Assembly (NCBI RefSeq): GCF_003207825.1
Contig: NZ_NKTY01000010.1
Coordinates: 40,157-104,156, forward strand
DNA: 64,000 nt
Source: Komagataeibacter saccharivorans
GTDB lineage: Bacteria; Pseudomonadota; Alphaproteobacteria; Acetobacterales; Acetobacteraceae
Direction: 5' to 3'
The notes beneath the pieces were generated by a model that ran no database searches, had not been told where the DNA came from, and was given only the letters and a program-made list of their open reading frames with translations. The position numbers were made by a program, and so were the translations under genes. Position 1 is the stretch's first letter. Each line of letters begins with the position of its first letter. Shown piece by piece: positions 28,040-37,909 of this stretch.

Positions 28040-28855
28040 CTAAAGCCTGCGGTCGCGCTTGATCCGGTCCCAGGCCGCATTGATCTGCGCGATGCGGGCC
28101 GCACCCTGTGCCTGCTGGGCCGGGGTGGCGCCGCGCGCCGACATGACATCGGGGTGGTGTTCACGCACCAGACGCCGCCAGACCACGCGCACTTCCTCAT
28201 CACTCACATCCCGGCTGACACCCAGCACGGCATAGGCGTCGACCTCGCTCACACCGGGGCGGGCACCGCCGTCACGCGCGCGATCCCATGCGCCGGGGCT
28301 CAGGCCAAACGCCTTGTGCACACCGCGCAGGAACGCTTCCTCCTGCGCGTTGATCTCGCCATCCGCGCGGGCGATCACGAACAGGGAGGCCAGCGCCTCC
28401 TCCAGCATGCCGGTACGCCCCGCGAAGGCACGGCCCAGCTCGGTGGCGAATGCCCGGTAATCATCCGTGCGCTGGCGCGCGCTGTCGAACAGGCGCCCCA
28501 CTTCCTTCATGTTTTCGGGCGGAAGGTGGAAACGGCGCTTGAAGGCGTCGATCTCGGCCCGGTTCACCGCGCCATCGCATTTCGCCATCTTGGCCGAAAG
28601 GATGATGATGACCAGACCATACATCTGGTCGCGCTTGCCCATCGCCCCGGCCATCTTGGCCGCAATGAAGGTCGCGGCCCCCTGCGGGTCCGCGTTCATG
28701 CGCGGACCCCAGCGGTCGGTCCAGCCCCCTACCGGCGTTTCCAGCAGGGAACCGTTATCCGCCGCATGGCCCAGCGCGGTGCCGACGACAGCCCCCATGG
28801 GGCCGCCCACCGCGAACCCCGCAACGCCACCAAAAATCTTGCCCCATATCGCCAT
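28040..28855 (-). CDS. TerB/J-domain protein (DjlA-like)
   Basis: 271 residues. A Gly-rich hydrophobic N-terminus (FGGVAGFAVGGPMGAVVG) may associate with the membrane. A TerB-like helical domain spans about 75-190 (LSAKMAKCDGAVNRAEID and ARADGEINAQEE, acidic metal-binding-like loops). A C-terminal J domain from about 204 has HPD at 234-236, needed to stimulate DnaK ATPase. Architecture matches DjlA, a DnaK co-chaperone. It is 26 bp from the queuosine operon end and convergent with Mrp. Confidence 0.88.
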   Translation of the reverse strand: MAIWGKIFGGVAGFAVGGPMGAVVGTALGHAADNGSLLETPVGGWTDRWGPRMNADPQGAATFIAAKMAGAMGKRDQMYGLVIIILSAKMAKCDGAVNRAEIDAFKRRFHLPPENMKEVGRLFDSARQRTDDYRAFATELGRAFAGRTGMLEEALASLFVIARADGEINAQEEAFLRGVHKAFGLSPGAWDRARDGGARPGVSEVDAYAVLGVSRDVSDEEVRVVWRRLVREHHPDVMSARGATPAQQAQGAARIAQINAAWDRIKRDRRL

Positions 28856-28881
28856 GCCCCGACGCTAGCACGGATGCGGGC

Positions 28882-29178
28882 TCAACCCAACTGATCTTCC
28901 CTGTTGTTATCAGCCATTTCCGTCAGGTCAGGCATCCATTCCCGCAATGCCTCCACCCGCAGGGCCGACGCAAGCGGGCGGTCCGGCGGGCGTGCCGCAT
29001 CGACCTGTCCCACCAGTCCCGCAAGGGTCAGGGCGCGCTTCTGCGCAATCAGGTTCAGGGCGCACCAGAACTCGGGCTCCAGCGCGACACTGGTCCGGTG
29101 GCCCGACAGGTTCAGGCTGCGCTTGTGCAACGGGCGGGCACCCCGCTGTGCGGGCAGCGGCAGGGCATGATCGTTCAT
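28882..29178 (-). CDS. ribbon-helix-helix domain protein
   Basis: 98 residues; ATG at 29178 overlaps the queG stop as ATGA. The central part [29 protein letters not shown] resembles the RHH_4 domain (strand [14 protein letters not shown], then helix), usually a DNA- or protein-binding dimer. The C-terminal part is helical. The family is widespread in alphaproteobacteria and poorly characterised. It is the last gene of the queA-tgt-queG operon. Confidence 0.8.
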   Translation of the reverse strand: MNDHALPLPAQRGARPLHKRSLNLSGHRTSVALEPEFWCALNLIAQKRALTLAGLVGQVDAARPPDRPLASALRVEALREWMPDLTEMADNNREDQLG

Positions 29179-30260
29179 GACGGCAGCCGCACGGTGGCCC
29201 ACTGCGCGGCTTCTGCCACCACCGGGTCCGCATCGGCGCACAGGGCGGCCACCACGGGCCGCAGTTCGGGCCGTCCGCTATTGCCGATGGCCACGGCCAC
29301 ATTGCGCACGAACCGGTTGCGACCGATGCGCTTGACGGGTGAGCCGGAAAACCGCGCGCGGAATCCCGCATCATCCAGCATGGCCAGATCGCGCAGCGCA
29401 GGTGCGCGCAGGTCATCGCGTGCGGCAAGCTTCATGTGGTTCGTCGCCCGTGCAAAGCGGTTCCACGGACAGACGGCCAGACAGTCGTCACAGCCATAGA
29501 TGCGGTTGCCCATGGCGGGCCGGAATTCATGGGGGATGGGATCGCGGTTTTCAATCGTGAGATAGGAAATGCACCGCCTTGCATCCATTATCCCCGGCTG
29601 TGGAAACGCACCGGTCGGGCAGGCATCGAGACAGCGCGTGCAGGTGCCGCATCCCCCGCCGGAAGGGACGGATTGCGGCAGGTCCAGCGTCGTGTAGATC
29701 TCCCCCAGGAACAGCCAGCTTCCATGCTGGCGGGAAACGAGGCTGGTATGTTTGCCCTGCCAGCCCAGCCCGGCATTCTGCGCCAGCGGTTTTTCCATCA
29801 CCGGGGCAGTATCGACAAACACCTTGACCTCCGCCGCACCGGCACCCTGCCGCCGCCCGGCATTCACCACGAACTGGGCCAGATGCTTGAGCATGCCCTT
29901 GACCACATCATGATAGTCACGATGGCGGGCATAAACGGAAATATTGCCCGCTTCAGGCTGGCGGGTAGTGGCAAGCGGGTCGTCTTCCCCCGGTGCGTAG
30001 CTGACCCCCAGCGCGATCACGCTGCGTACCTCGGGCCACAGGCCCCGCGGGTCACCGCGCTGTTCCATGCGCTGCGCCATCCACTCCATGCCGCCGGCGA
30101 AGCCGTTTTCCACGAACGCGGCCAGACGGGCGCGCACGCCATCATCCAGTTGCGCCGGGGCGAATCCGACCGCATCGAAGCCCAGTGCCCGTGCATGCCC
30201 GGCAATGGCTGCGGCAAGGCGCACCGGATCAGCCATGGCCGATGCGCACGGCCCGGCCAT
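29175..30260 (-). CDS. queG: epoxyqueuosine reductase
   Basis: 361 residues. Cobalamin- and [4Fe-4S]-dependent enzyme that makes the last step of queuosine synthesis on tRNA. Two ferredoxin-type motifs are visible: [17 protein letters not shown] and [16 protein letters not shown]. The catalytic-domain segment [16 protein letters not shown] is also present. The start ATG overlaps the tgt stop as ATGA, which supports the first Met over the Met at codon 9. Third gene of the operon. Confidence 0.95.
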   Translation of the reverse strand: MAGPCASAMADPVRLAAAIAGHARALGFDAVGFAPAQLDDGVRARLAAFVENGFAGGMEWMAQRMEQRGDPRGLWPEVRSVIALGVSYAPGEDDPLATTRQPEAGNISVYARHRDYHDVVKGMLKHLAQFVVNAGRRQGAGAAEVKVFVDTAPVMEKPLAQNAGLGWQGKHTSLVSRQHGSWLFLGEIYTTLDLPQSVPSGGGCGTCTRCLDACPTGAFPQPGIMDARRCISYLTIENRDPIPHEFRPAMGNRIYGCDDCLAVCPWNRFARATNHMKLAARDDLRAPALRDLAMLDDAGFRARFSGSPVKRIGRNRFVRNVAVAIGNSGRPELRPVVAALCADADPVVAEAAQWATVRLPS

Positions 30261-31420
30261 CAGGCAACCGGTGGTATGTCGGGAAAGGGCATTTCATCGC
30301 CGCTCCAGTCATCCAGCGCCCATTGCGCGCGCAGGTGGGTGGCATGGGCCGTAAAGCCGCCATCGACGATCGCCGCCCGCATCCCGCGCATGAGACGCTG
30401 GTAATAGGCAAGATTATGCCATGTCAGCAGCATCGGGCCGAGGATTTCATTCGCCCGGAACAGGTGATGCAGATAGGCGCGGCTGTGGCGCGAACAGGCC
30501 AGACAGTCGCAATGCGGCGAAATGGGCCGCGAATCGGTGGCATGCCGGGCATTGCGCAGGTTGAGCGTGCCGCGTTCGGTATAGGCGCGCGCCGTGCGGC
30601 CCGCACGGGTCGGCATGACGCAGTCGAACATGTCCACCCCGCGTTCCACCGCGCCCAGCAGGTCATCGGGGGTTCCCACGCCCATGAGGTAACGGGGGCT
30701 GGCATCGGGGATCAGCGGCACGGTCACATCAAGGGTGGAGAACATGAGTTCCTGCCCTTCCCCCACCGCGAGGCCACCGATGGCATATCCCTCGAATCCG
30801 ATACCCGTCAGGGCCTTGACACTTTCGGCGCGCAGTTCCGGTTCGGTACCACCCTGAATGATGCCGTACTGCGCATAGCCGGGGCGCTGGACAAAGGCAT
30901 CACGACACCGTTCGGCCCAGCGCATGGACAGGCGCATGGATTTCGCGATCACGTCCGCTTCCGCCGGAAGGGCGGGACATTCGTCAAAGCACATGCTGAT
31001 GGTGGCATCGAGCGCATGCTGGATATCGGTCGAGCGTTCGGGGGAAAGGCGGTGTTTCGAGCCATCGATATGCGAACGGAAGGTGACGCCATCGGCATCG
31101 AGCTTGCGCAGCGGCCCGAGTGACATGACCTGAAACCCGCCCGAATCCGTCAGGATCGGTCCGGGCCAGTCCATGAACCGGTGCAGGCCGCCCAGTTCGC
31201 GCACCCGTTCGGCCCCCGGCCGCAGCATGAGGTGATAGGTATTGCCCAGCACGATCCCGGCACCCGTGGACCGCACGTTGTCCATCGTCATCGCCTTGAC
31301 GGTGCCAACCGTGCCCACGGGCATGAAGGTCGGCGTGGGTACGCTGCCATGGGCGGTATCAAGCCAGCCCGCGCGGGCATGGCCCGCACGCGCTTCCGGA
31401 CGCCAGCGGAAAGAGGTCAT
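30260..31420 (-). CDS. tgt: queuine tRNA-ribosyltransferase
   Basis: 386 residues. Exchanges G34 for preQ1 in GUN-anticodon tRNAs. Seen: [23 protein letters not shown], catalytic-Asp region [27 protein letters not shown] with the second Asp, and the zinc site CDCLAC with a later His. It starts with an ATGA overlap onto queA and ends with one onto queG. Confidence 0.96.
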   Translation of the reverse strand: MTSFRWRPEARAGHARAGWLDTAHGSVPTPTFMPVGTVGTVKAMTMDNVRSTGAGIVLGNTYHLMLRPGAERVRELGGLHRFMDWPGPILTDSGGFQVMSLGPLRKLDADGVTFRSHIDGSKHRLSPERSTDIQHALDATISMCFDECPALPAEADVIAKSMRLSMRWAERCRDAFVQRPGYAQYGIIQGGTEPELRAESVKALTGIGFEGYAIGGLAVGEGQELMFSTLDVTVPLIPDASPRYLMGVGTPDDLLGAVERGVDMFDCVMPTRAGRTARAYTERGTLNLRNARHATDSRPISPHCDCLACSRHSRAYLHHLFRANEILGPMLLTWHNLAYYQRLMRGMRAAIVDGGFTAHATHLRAQWALDDWSGDEMPFPDIPPVA

Positions 31421-32475
31421 GGCAGGTCTCCCTCGGCGCGATGCAGCAGGCAGGCATCGCCATAGGAATAGAAACGGTAACCGCTGGCGATGGCATGTTC
31501 ATATGCAGCGTGCATGCGGCGATAGCCGCCAAAGGCGCAGACCAGCATGAACAGCGTCGAACGCGGCAGGTGAAAATTGGTCAGCAGCATGTCCACCGCA
31601 CGGAAGCGGTAACCGGGCCGGATGAAGATGGCGGTCTCGCCATGGAAGGGATGTACGATGCCGTTTTCATCCGTCGCACTTTCCAGAAGGCGGAGCGATG
31701 TCGTGCCCACGGCGATGATACGCCCGCCCGCCGCACGCGCGGCGTTGATGCGTTCGGCTGCATGGGGGCTGATCGTGCCGCGTTCGGCATGCATGCGGTG
31801 TTCGGATATCTGTTCGCTGCGCATGGGCAGGAAGGTGCCTGCCCCCACATGCAGCGTCAGGGTCTGGCGGAGCACGCCCGCCGCATCCAGCGCCGCCAGC
31901 AGGCCAGGCGTGAAGTGCAGCCCCGCCGTCGGGGCGGCGACCGCGCCGCGATGCTGTGCGAAGATGGTGGCGTAATCCCGACGGTCTTCTTCCGTCGGGC
32001 CTTCGGGACGGGCGATATAGGGGGGCAGCGCCAGACGGCCCGCATCATGCAGGAACTGATCGAAGGCTTCCCCCTCCGCCGAAAAGCGCAGGGTGACGTC
32101 ACCCGCGTCGCCACGGCTGACCACCTGCGCCGTGACCGGACTTTCGCCAAAGGTCAGCGTATCGCCCGGATGCAGGCGGCGCGCATTGCGCGCCAGCACG
32201 TGCCATGTGCCATCGGGCAGGATGCGGTCAAGCGTGATGCCGATTTTCGCGGCCCCGCGCATGGCCGATAGCTGGGCCGGGATCACCGCCGTATCATTGG
32301 CCACCAGAATGTCGCCCGGCCGCAGGCAGCCCGGCAGGTCGCGCATGTGGCGATCCATGATCGGGCCTTCCACCGGCACATCCAGCAGGCGCGCGCTGTC
32401 ACGCGGGCGGGCCGGGTGGTCGGCGATCCGTTCGGGGGGAAGCGTGAAATCGAAATCAGAAACCAGATCCGTCAT
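31417..32475 (-). CDS. queA: S-adenosylmethionine:tRNA ribosyltransferase-isomerase
   Basis: 352 residues from ATG 32475, which has AGGGGG four to five bases upstream; the upstream extension of the frame is not family sequence. Converts preQ1 to epoxyqueuosine on tRNA. Seen: [24 protein letters not shown] at the N-terminus, [25 protein letters not shown], and [27 protein letters not shown]. First gene of the queA-tgt-queG-RHH operon. Confidence 0.96.
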   Translation of the reverse strand: MTDLVSDFDFTLPPERIADHPARPRDSARLLDVPVEGPIMDRHMRDLPGCLRPGDILVANDTAVIPAQLSAMRGAAKIGITLDRILPDGTWHVLARNARRLHPGDTLTFGESPVTAQVVSRGDAGDVTLRFSAEGEAFDQFLHDAGRLALPPYIARPEGPTEEDRRDYATIFAQHRGAVAAPTAGLHFTPGLLAALDAAGVLRQTLTLHVGAGTFLPMRSEQISEHRMHAERGTISPHAAERINAARAAGGRIIAVGTTSLRLLESATDENGIVHPFHGETAIFIRPGYRFRAVDMLLTNFHLPRSTLFMLVCAFGGYRRMHAAYEHAIASGYRFYSYGDACLLHRAEGDLP

Positions 32476-32677
32476 GCGGCCCCCTTTACGGAATCCGCAC
32501 GATACTTGCCAGCCCGAACTACGCCCTTCGCCATGAAGCCGCAGGCCATCTGCCGCCCGCGCCGGGATATTGGACAGAACCGGCGGCGAGCGCCACAATA
32601 ACGCAGCGATTCCCCTGCGGGAATTTTTTCGTCCCGCCTCCGCATGCCGGATGCGACAGCATAAGGAAGAAATCACC

Positions 32678-32905
32678 ATGTCCTACGCAGCACTGGATGC
32701 CGTACGCATCACCAAGGCCTGCAAGACCGCCCTGCATGTGCTGGAAACGGTCGAGGAACAGGACCGCACCGAAGCCCACCAGCGCAAGACGCTGATGATC
32801 CAGCGGATCGAGGCCCTGGCCCGCGCCGCAGCCGAAAGCAAGAACGGCGATCAGGCCATTACCCTGACATCCGAGGAATTCTGGCTGATCAGCCAGAACT
32901 GGTAA
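32678..32905 (+). CDS. small helical protein of unknown function
   Basis: 75 residues from ATG 32678; AAGGAAG lies about eight bases upstream, a good ribosome site. The protein is charged and mostly helical (SYAALDAVRITKACKTALHV and LARAAAESKNGDQA) with a C-terminal EEFWLISQNW. No family recognised. It is divergent from queA and upstream of the PEBP gene on the same strand. Confidence 0.6.
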   Translation: MSYAALDAVRITKACKTALHVLETVEEQDRTEAHQRKTLMIQRIEALARAAAESKNGDQAITLTSEEFWLISQNW

Positions 32906-33008
32906 GTCCCTTCCACATCCCTGCCGGATGACAGCGCCCTGTCCGGGCGCTACCCGGCAACGGGATGTGCGATATGCCTTCCCACTGCGCGCAGAGCAGG
33001 AAAACGAC

Positions 33009-33503
33009 ATGACCTTTACACTGACCAGCCGCTGCTTTCACGATGGTGATCGCCTGCCCCAGGCGCAGGTATTCGACGGCATGGGCCATTCCGGCGGCAA
33101 TATCTCCCCCCCGCTTGCGTGGCAGGATGCGCCGACGGGCACCAAAAGCTTCGCCATCACCATGTATGACCCCGATGCCCCGACCGGATCGGGCTGGTGG
33201 CACTGGGTCGTCATCAACATCCCGGCCACCGTATCCTCCCTGCCCGCAGGTGCCGGATCGGGTGACAACAGCCTGCCCGAACCCGCCGAGATGACGCGCA
33301 CCGATTTTGGCGGGAATGTCTATGGTGGCGCCGCACCGCCGCCGGGACCGGACCATCACTACATCTTCACCATCCATGCGCTGGATATCGAGCGGATCGA
33401 ACTGCCCAGTGATGCGTCGGGTGCCATGGTGGGCTTTGTCATCAACCAGCACCGTCTTGCCTCGGCCACGCTTACGGCGGTTTATGGCAAGCAGCCCAGA
33501 TAA
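33009..33503 (+). CDS. YbhB/YbcL-family PEBP-like protein
   Basis: 164 residues from ATG 33009 (AGGAAAA upstream). Phosphatidylethanolamine-binding-protein fold: NISPPLAWQDAPTGTKSFAI, the ligand-site YDPDAPTGSGWWHWVVINIP (first conserved region) and YGGAAPPPGPDHHY (second). Cytoplasmic as no signal peptide is seen. Bacterial members have no settled function. Convergent with the aquaporin gene, nine bases apart. Confidence 0.9.
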   Translation: MTFTLTSRCFHDGDRLPQAQVFDGMGHSGGNISPPLAWQDAPTGTKSFAITMYDPDAPTGSGWWHWVVINIPATVSSLPAGAGSGDNSLPEPAEMTRTDFGGNVYGGAAPPPGPDHHYIFTIHALDIERIELPSDASGAMVGFVINQHRLASATLTAVYGKQPR

Positions 33504-33512
33504 ACCCTGCGC

Positions 33513-34424
33513 CTAGATACGCGGCAGCAGGAAAGGCGCGCGTCCATGATGCCCGAAATGGGCGACGCGCGCCTCAAGCACCCGCACCCTGCCGAACAGG
33601 CCCGTATGCACAAGCAGCACGACCGCAAGGGCCGCCCCGCAGAACGGGGCCGTGCAGTAAATCCAGAACGCATGCCACTGACCGGAGAAAACGGCGGGAC
33701 CAAGACTGCGCGCCAGATTGGTGCTGTCGCCTGACAGCCATGCCTCGAACGGATTGAGCATAAAAAACAGCGGACCGGACAGAAGCGGCGTAAGCCAGCG
33801 CAGCCGCGCGTGGCTGCCGGTCAGCAGGACACCCGCGATCAGCAGCATCGTCGCCCCCGCTTCCCCCATGAAGGGCCAGCTTGCAGGCACGGCGGGATTG
33901 GGGACTGTGCCTGCGTAATGGTCCATGACCGCCCAGTGCCCCCAGGCAGGGAAAACCCGCCCGGCCAGCGCCAGCAGGGCCGTACCCGCCACAGCGCCCG
34001 CGCATTGGGCCAGCATGTAGCCCACCATGTCCCGCCATGCGAGCCGGGATGCCAGCGCGAAGGCAAACGAGACGGAAGGGCTGACATGGCCGCCACTGAC
34101 CCGACCGAAGGGGGATAGCGCGGCAAGCGTTCCCCCTGCGCCGAAGAACAGGCCCTCCATCCCGACCCGCAGGACCGGATGGCCCGCGAACTTTGGGGCG
34201 AGCGGACTGGCCGCCGCCCCGATCAGCACATTGGTGACAATCCCCACCAGCATGAGTACGACCGTGCCCATGAATTCGCACGCGTACAGGCGCAGGTGAA
34301 ACGGATGGTCGGGCCGGGCCGCACCCGCCAGCGGACGATCCAGCGGGTGCGGGTAGAACAGGTGGTCAACAGGACGGACCTGCGGCGTGGAAGGGGACGA
34401 TGCGGAGGGGGTACCAGCCGCCAT
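33513..34424 (-). CDS. MIP/aquaporin-family channel with altered NPA motifs
   Basis: 303 residues with about six membrane segments. The family half-repeats are recognisable, GRVSGGHVSPSVSFAFAL and SGDSTNLARSLGPAVFSG, in the positions of the two NPA loops. The first NPA reads SPS (115-117) and the second NLA (236-238); the selectivity-filter Arg239 after the second is kept. The change likely alters the pore, and substrate is unknown. Both the N-terminus (~45 residues) and C-terminus are longer than usual. It starts five bases after the VOC gene stop, so the two are co-transcribed. Confidence 0.82.
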   Translation of the reverse strand: MAAGTPSASSPSTPQVRPVDHLFYPHPLDRPLAGAARPDHPFHLRLYACEFMGTVVLMLVGIVTNVLIGAAASPLAPKFAGHPVLRVGMEGLFFGAGGTLAALSPFGRVSGGHVSPSVSFAFALASRLAWRDMVGYMLAQCAGAVAGTALLALAGRVFPAWGHWAVMDHYAGTVPNPAVPASWPFMGEAGATMLLIAGVLLTGSHARLRWLTPLLSGPLFFMLNPFEAWLSGDSTNLARSLGPAVFSGQWHAFWIYCTAPFCGAALAVVLLVHTGLFGRVRVLEARVAHFGHHGRAPFLLPRI

Positions 34425-34429
34425 CGCCC

Positions 34430-34831
34430 CTACCCCTGATAGGATGCGATCTCGATCAGGTTGCCATCGGGATCATGGCAATAGACCGATGTAACCGGCC
34501 CAAGCGCGCCAAGGCGGGCCACCGGCCCCTCCGTCACGCACACACCGCATTTTTCGAGATGTTCGATCACGTCGGCACTGTTGACGGCCGTGATGAAGCA
34601 CAGGTCATTGGTGCCGGGCAGGGCGTCTTCCGCCGTGACCCATCCCTCCGCCCCGTGGGGACGGAGGTTGATTTTCTGGCCGCCGAATTTCAGGGCCGTG
34701 CGGTTGTTGCGGCCATATTCCTCACGTTCCATGCCCAGTACACGCTGGAACCATGAGGCCGAGACCTCAAGGTCACGGACACTCACCACAAGGTGGTCAA
34801 GACGATCGACGGTAAAACGCATGGCGTTCAC
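34430..34831 (-). CDS. VOC (glyoxalase/bleomycin-resistance) family protein
   Basis: 133 residues from a GTG; the ATG three codons on is also possible (GGAGG precedes both). A two-module VOC fold is visible: LDHLVVSVRDLEVSASWF at the start and SVYCHDPDGNLIEI near the end, with metal-ligand candidates His in LDHLV and Glu in NLIEI. Function within the superfamily is not determined. It precedes the aquaporin gene in a two-gene unit. Confidence 0.82.
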   Translation of the reverse strand: MNAMRFTVDRLDHLVVSVRDLEVSASWFQRVLGMEREEYGRNNRTALKFGGQKINLRPHGAEGWVTAEDALPGTNDLCFITAVNSADVIEHLEKCGVCVTEGPVARLGALGPVTSVYCHDPDGNLIEIASYQG

Positions 34832-34887
34832 AAACCTCCGGTATGTCCGGCCCTACAGGCAGGCCGGACGGACCGCAGGGGTCACGT

Positions 34888-36540
34888 TCAGCCGGTCAGG
34901 CCATCGTAAAAATCATTACCCTTGTCATCAATCACGATAAAGGCCGGGAAGTCCTCGACCTCGATCTTCCACACCGCTTCCATGCCCAGTTCGGGGTATT
35001 CCAGCACCTCGACCCTGCGGATGCAATCCTGCGCAAGGCGGGCGGCCGGACCACCGACGGAACCAAGATAGAATCCGCCATATTCCTTGCACGCATCACG
35101 CACCGCGCGCGAGCGGTTGCCCTTGGCCAGCATCACATATGATCCGCCCGCTTTCTGCAACATGGCGACATAGCTGTCCATGCGACCGGCGGTCGTGGGA
35201 CCGAACGCGCCGGTGGGCATGCCTTCGGGCGTCTTGGCGGGACCGGCGTAATAGACGGGATGATCCTTGAGGTACTGGGGCAGCCCCTCCCCCTTTTCCA
35301 GCCGTTCGCGGAACTTGGCATGCGCGATGTCACGGGCCACGACCATCGTGCCGCTGAGCGAAAGCCGCGTGCGCACCGGATACTGCGACAGCTTGCGACG
35401 GATTTCGTCCATGGGCAGGTTGAGGTCGATCTTCACCGCCTCTCCCTCAAGGTCGTTATCCGTGGTTTCGGGCAGGAAACGTGCCGGATCGGTCTCAAGC
35501 TGTTCAAGGAAAATGCCATCGGCATTGATGCGCGCCTTCACCTGACGATCCGCCGAACAGGACACCCCGATCCCCACCGGCAACGACGCGCCATGACGCG
35601 GCAGGCGCACCACGCGCACATCGTGGCAGAAATACTTGCCGCCAAACTGCGCGCCGATGCCCAGACGCTGGGTGAGCTTGTGGATTTCCTCTTCCATTTC
35701 CAGATCGCGGAAGGCATGGCCCTGCGGGCTTCCCTGCGTGGGCAGGCTGTCAAGCCAGCGGGTCGAGGCGAGCTTTACCGTCTCGAGGTTCTGCTCGGCG
35801 GACATGCCACCGATCACGACGGCAAGATGATAGGGCGGGCAGGCCGACGTGCCCAGCGTCCGGATCTTGCCATCCAGCCATTTCAGCAGGTTTTCCTTAC
35901 CCGACAGCAGGGCGCGGGTTTCCTGAAACAGGAAGGTCTTGTTGGCCGAACCACCCCCCTTGGCGACGAACATCAGGTCCATCTGTTCGGCATGGTAATC
36001 GCCGGGGGTGGCCGAGATGTGGAACTGCACCGGCAGGTTGGTGCCGGTATTCACTTCCTCGAACATCGAAAGCGGGGCCATCTGCGAATAGCGCAGGGAA
36101 GTGCCGGTATAGGTGTCGTACACCCCGCGTGAGAAGGCTTCCTCCTCATTCCCATCAACCCAGACACGCTGTCCCTTCTTGCCATACACGATGGCCGTGC
36201 CGGTATCCTGACACATCGGCAGCACGCCGCCTGCGGCGATGCAGGCGTTCTTGAGCAGGTCCAGCGCCACGAAACGGTCGTTATCCGACGCTTCGGGGTC
36301 CTTGAGGATGCTGGCAAGCTGCGCCAGATGGCCGGGACGCAGCAGATGCGCCACGTCGTTGAAGGCACGCGCGGCCAGCGCGGTCAGGGCTTCAGGCCGG
36401 ACATGGACGACCGTGCGCCCACCAAGGACCGAGGTGGTTACCCCCTCGATCTCCAGTTTCTTCCACGGCGTATCATCATCATGCAACGGGAATAGCGGCC
36501 CAAACACAAATGGTTTGCGCGCGGGTGCGGATATATTCAA
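34888..36540 (-). CDS. fumarate hydratase, class I ([4Fe-4S])
   Basis: 550 residues, one chain as in E. coli FumA/FumB. Hydrates fumarate to malate in the TCA cycle. Seen: [15 protein letters not shown] with the first cluster Cys, [12 protein letters not shown] with another, [13 protein letters not shown], and the C-terminal-domain [12 protein letters not shown]. The start is a TTG at 36540 with GAGGAG eight bases upstream. Class I enzymes are oxygen- and superoxide-sensitive, notable in an obligate aerobe. It lies 108 bp downstream of sspB on the same strand. Confidence 0.94.
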   Translation of the reverse strand: MNISAPARKPFVFGPLFPLHDDDTPWKKLEIEGVTTSVLGGRTVVHVRPEALTALAARAFNDVAHLLRPGHLAQLASILKDPEASDNDRFVALDLLKNACIAAGGVLPMCQDTGTAIVYGKKGQRVWVDGNEEEAFSRGVYDTYTGTSLRYSQMAPLSMFEEVNTGTNLPVQFHISATPGDYHAEQMDLMFVAKGGGSANKTFLFQETRALLSGKENLLKWLDGKIRTLGTSACPPYHLAVVIGGMSAEQNLETVKLASTRWLDSLPTQGSPQGHAFRDLEMEEEIHKLTQRLGIGAQFGGKYFCHDVRVVRLPRHGASLPVGIGVSCSADRQVKARINADGIFLEQLETDPARFLPETTDNDLEGEAVKIDLNLPMDEIRRKLSQYPVRTRLSLSGTMVVARDIAHAKFRERLEKGEGLPQYLKDHPVYYAGPAKTPEGMPTGAFGPTTAGRMDSYVAMLQKAGGSYVMLAKGNRSRAVRDACKEYGGFYLGSVGGPAARLAQDCIRRVEVLEYPELGMEAVWKIEVEDFPAFIVIDDKGNDFYDGLTG

Positions 36541-36648
36541 CGGACGGTCTCCTCTGCCTTATCTCCCCCGGATTGTTTCCAGGTGGCGGCGTTCAGGTAA
36601 TCCAGGGCGCGTCCGGTGCATCCGGCGCACCCGGATGGATGGTGTGGC

Positions 36649-37233
36649 TCAGCCCGGTCCCCCCGGCCCCCGCTTGCGGAAGGCGGCCAGACTCACGACC
36701 TGCGAGCTTTCGTTCCGGTCCGTTTCCTCTTCCTCATCCGTCCCGGCGGCTGGCTGCGACTCCGCCGGGGCTTCCCCTGCAGGCTGCACCTGCACCACAT
36801 TTTCGGGCATGGTGGCCATCGGCGCGTGCTCGGGCACGGTGAAGCGCAGCGTAAGGCGGATATGCGGATCGGCAAAGGCCGAGACCGCCGACACCGGAAT
36901 GACCAGCGTGGAGGGAATCCCCCCGAACGAAAGCCCGACCGATATGGTCTGCTGCGCCCGGTCCACCTTCAGGCCCCAGAACTGGTGCTGAATGACGATG
37001 GTGATTTCATGGGGATACTGGGCGCGCAGGTGGTCGGGCATTTCCACACCCGGCCAGTCGGTCCGGAATGTCAGGTAGAAATGATGATCGCCTGACAGCC
37101 CGTGCGCCGCCGCATGCTCGAGCGCGTGCAGCATGACCTGGCGGTAGGCATCCTCGATCCAGGAATCATAGGGCATGAGGCAGTCGGGAATGGCGGTGTC
37201 AAAACCGTTTTCCTCGTCGTGATCATCGGACAT
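36649..37233 (-). CDS. sspB: SspB-type ClpXP adaptor for ssrA-tagged proteins
   Basis: 194 residues from ATG 37233, with GGAG eight to nine bases upstream; the open frame continues upstream without likeness to the family. The alphaproteobacterial SspB core is visible: VMLHALEHAAAHGLSGDHHF, YLTFRTDWPGVEMPDHLRAQYP, EITIVIQHQFWGLKV and FGGIPSTLVIPVSAVSAFADP. A disordered acidic linker then leads to a C-terminal basic tail (LAAFRKRGPGGPG), the usual ClpX-tethering end. It binds ssrA tags and hands them to ClpXP. It lies directly downstream of ssrA on the same strand. Confidence 0.92.
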   Translation of the reverse strand: MSDDHDEENGFDTAIPDCLMPYDSWIEDAYRQVMLHALEHAAAHGLSGDHHFYLTFRTDWPGVEMPDHLRAQYPHEITIVIQHQFWGLKVDRAQQTISVGLSFGGIPSTLVIPVSAVSAFADPHIRLTLRFTVPEHAPMATMPENVVQVQPAGEAPAESQPAAGTDEEEETDRNESSQVVSLAAFRKRGPGGPG

Positions 37234-37440
37234 TTCGGACTTCTCCGTGACATCCGCCCGGACGCACGCGCCGGAGCGGATTTTTGCAGACATGCGGGTT
37301 CGGACCACGCCGTGCCACAGTAGCAAGCTGTGCGTCAAACTTCCGGTGATGGCAACCCACCGGCATGACCCATTCCTTCACGAAGCGGATACCACGTCCG
37401 CAGCCTGACCCATGCGAAAGAAAAACGAAAAAGACAGAGG

Positions 37441-37715
37441 TGGGAGGGCTTCTGTTGCCCGGTGCCCTCCCGAACCGCGCTTATCGCTTATGCAGCGACA
37501 GCGAGCACCTCAGAGTTATCGTTGGCACTTGTGATTTAGCCCGATAACGGTGGTACAATGCCGGGCAAAAGGCGGGTCTTTACCATGCGTGTCGAGCCTG
37601 TTTCGTCCCCCTGTTCCCCATAAAGGGGAAAATGGTGGAGACGCCGGGTACCGCCCCCGGGTCCACAACACTTATTCCACGCGCCGTTTATCGCCATAGC
37701 CAAGGGGCAAGCCCC
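37441..37715 (-). ncRNA. ssrA: tmRNA, two-piece (circularly permuted) form
   Basis: On the minus strand the acceptor piece comes first, with the T arm and CCA-ending 3' strand (GGCGTCTCCACCA, 3' end at 37633). After a short hairpin-forming spacer (about 37632-37611) comes the coding piece with 5' GGGGACGAAACAGGCTCGAC from 37610. The 5' GGGGACG pairs with CGTCTCC as a 7-bp acceptor stem whose third pair is G-U, the alanine identity element. The tag frame 37526-37488 reads ANDNSEVLAVAA then TAA. A GGGAGGGC...GCCCTCCC helix and a T-rich tract (to about 37420) close the gene. Ends are approximate. Permutation is known for alphaproteobacterial tmRNA. Confidence 0.93.
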
Positions 37716-37909
37716 TCCTGCACCTGTGAACATAGGGAGCGCCAAGGCATATGGCAAGGGGCATCAGGGCGGCGAAGCCACTGGTCGGGTGCGGCCAGAT
37801 ATGGCATGTTGCCGGGGCGGCGGACGGCGCGCGCAAAGACATCCGCGCCATCCGCGGTCGCGCCGCCGTTGCCGCCATGCAGGCCATATAGCACAGGACG
37901 GTAGGATAC

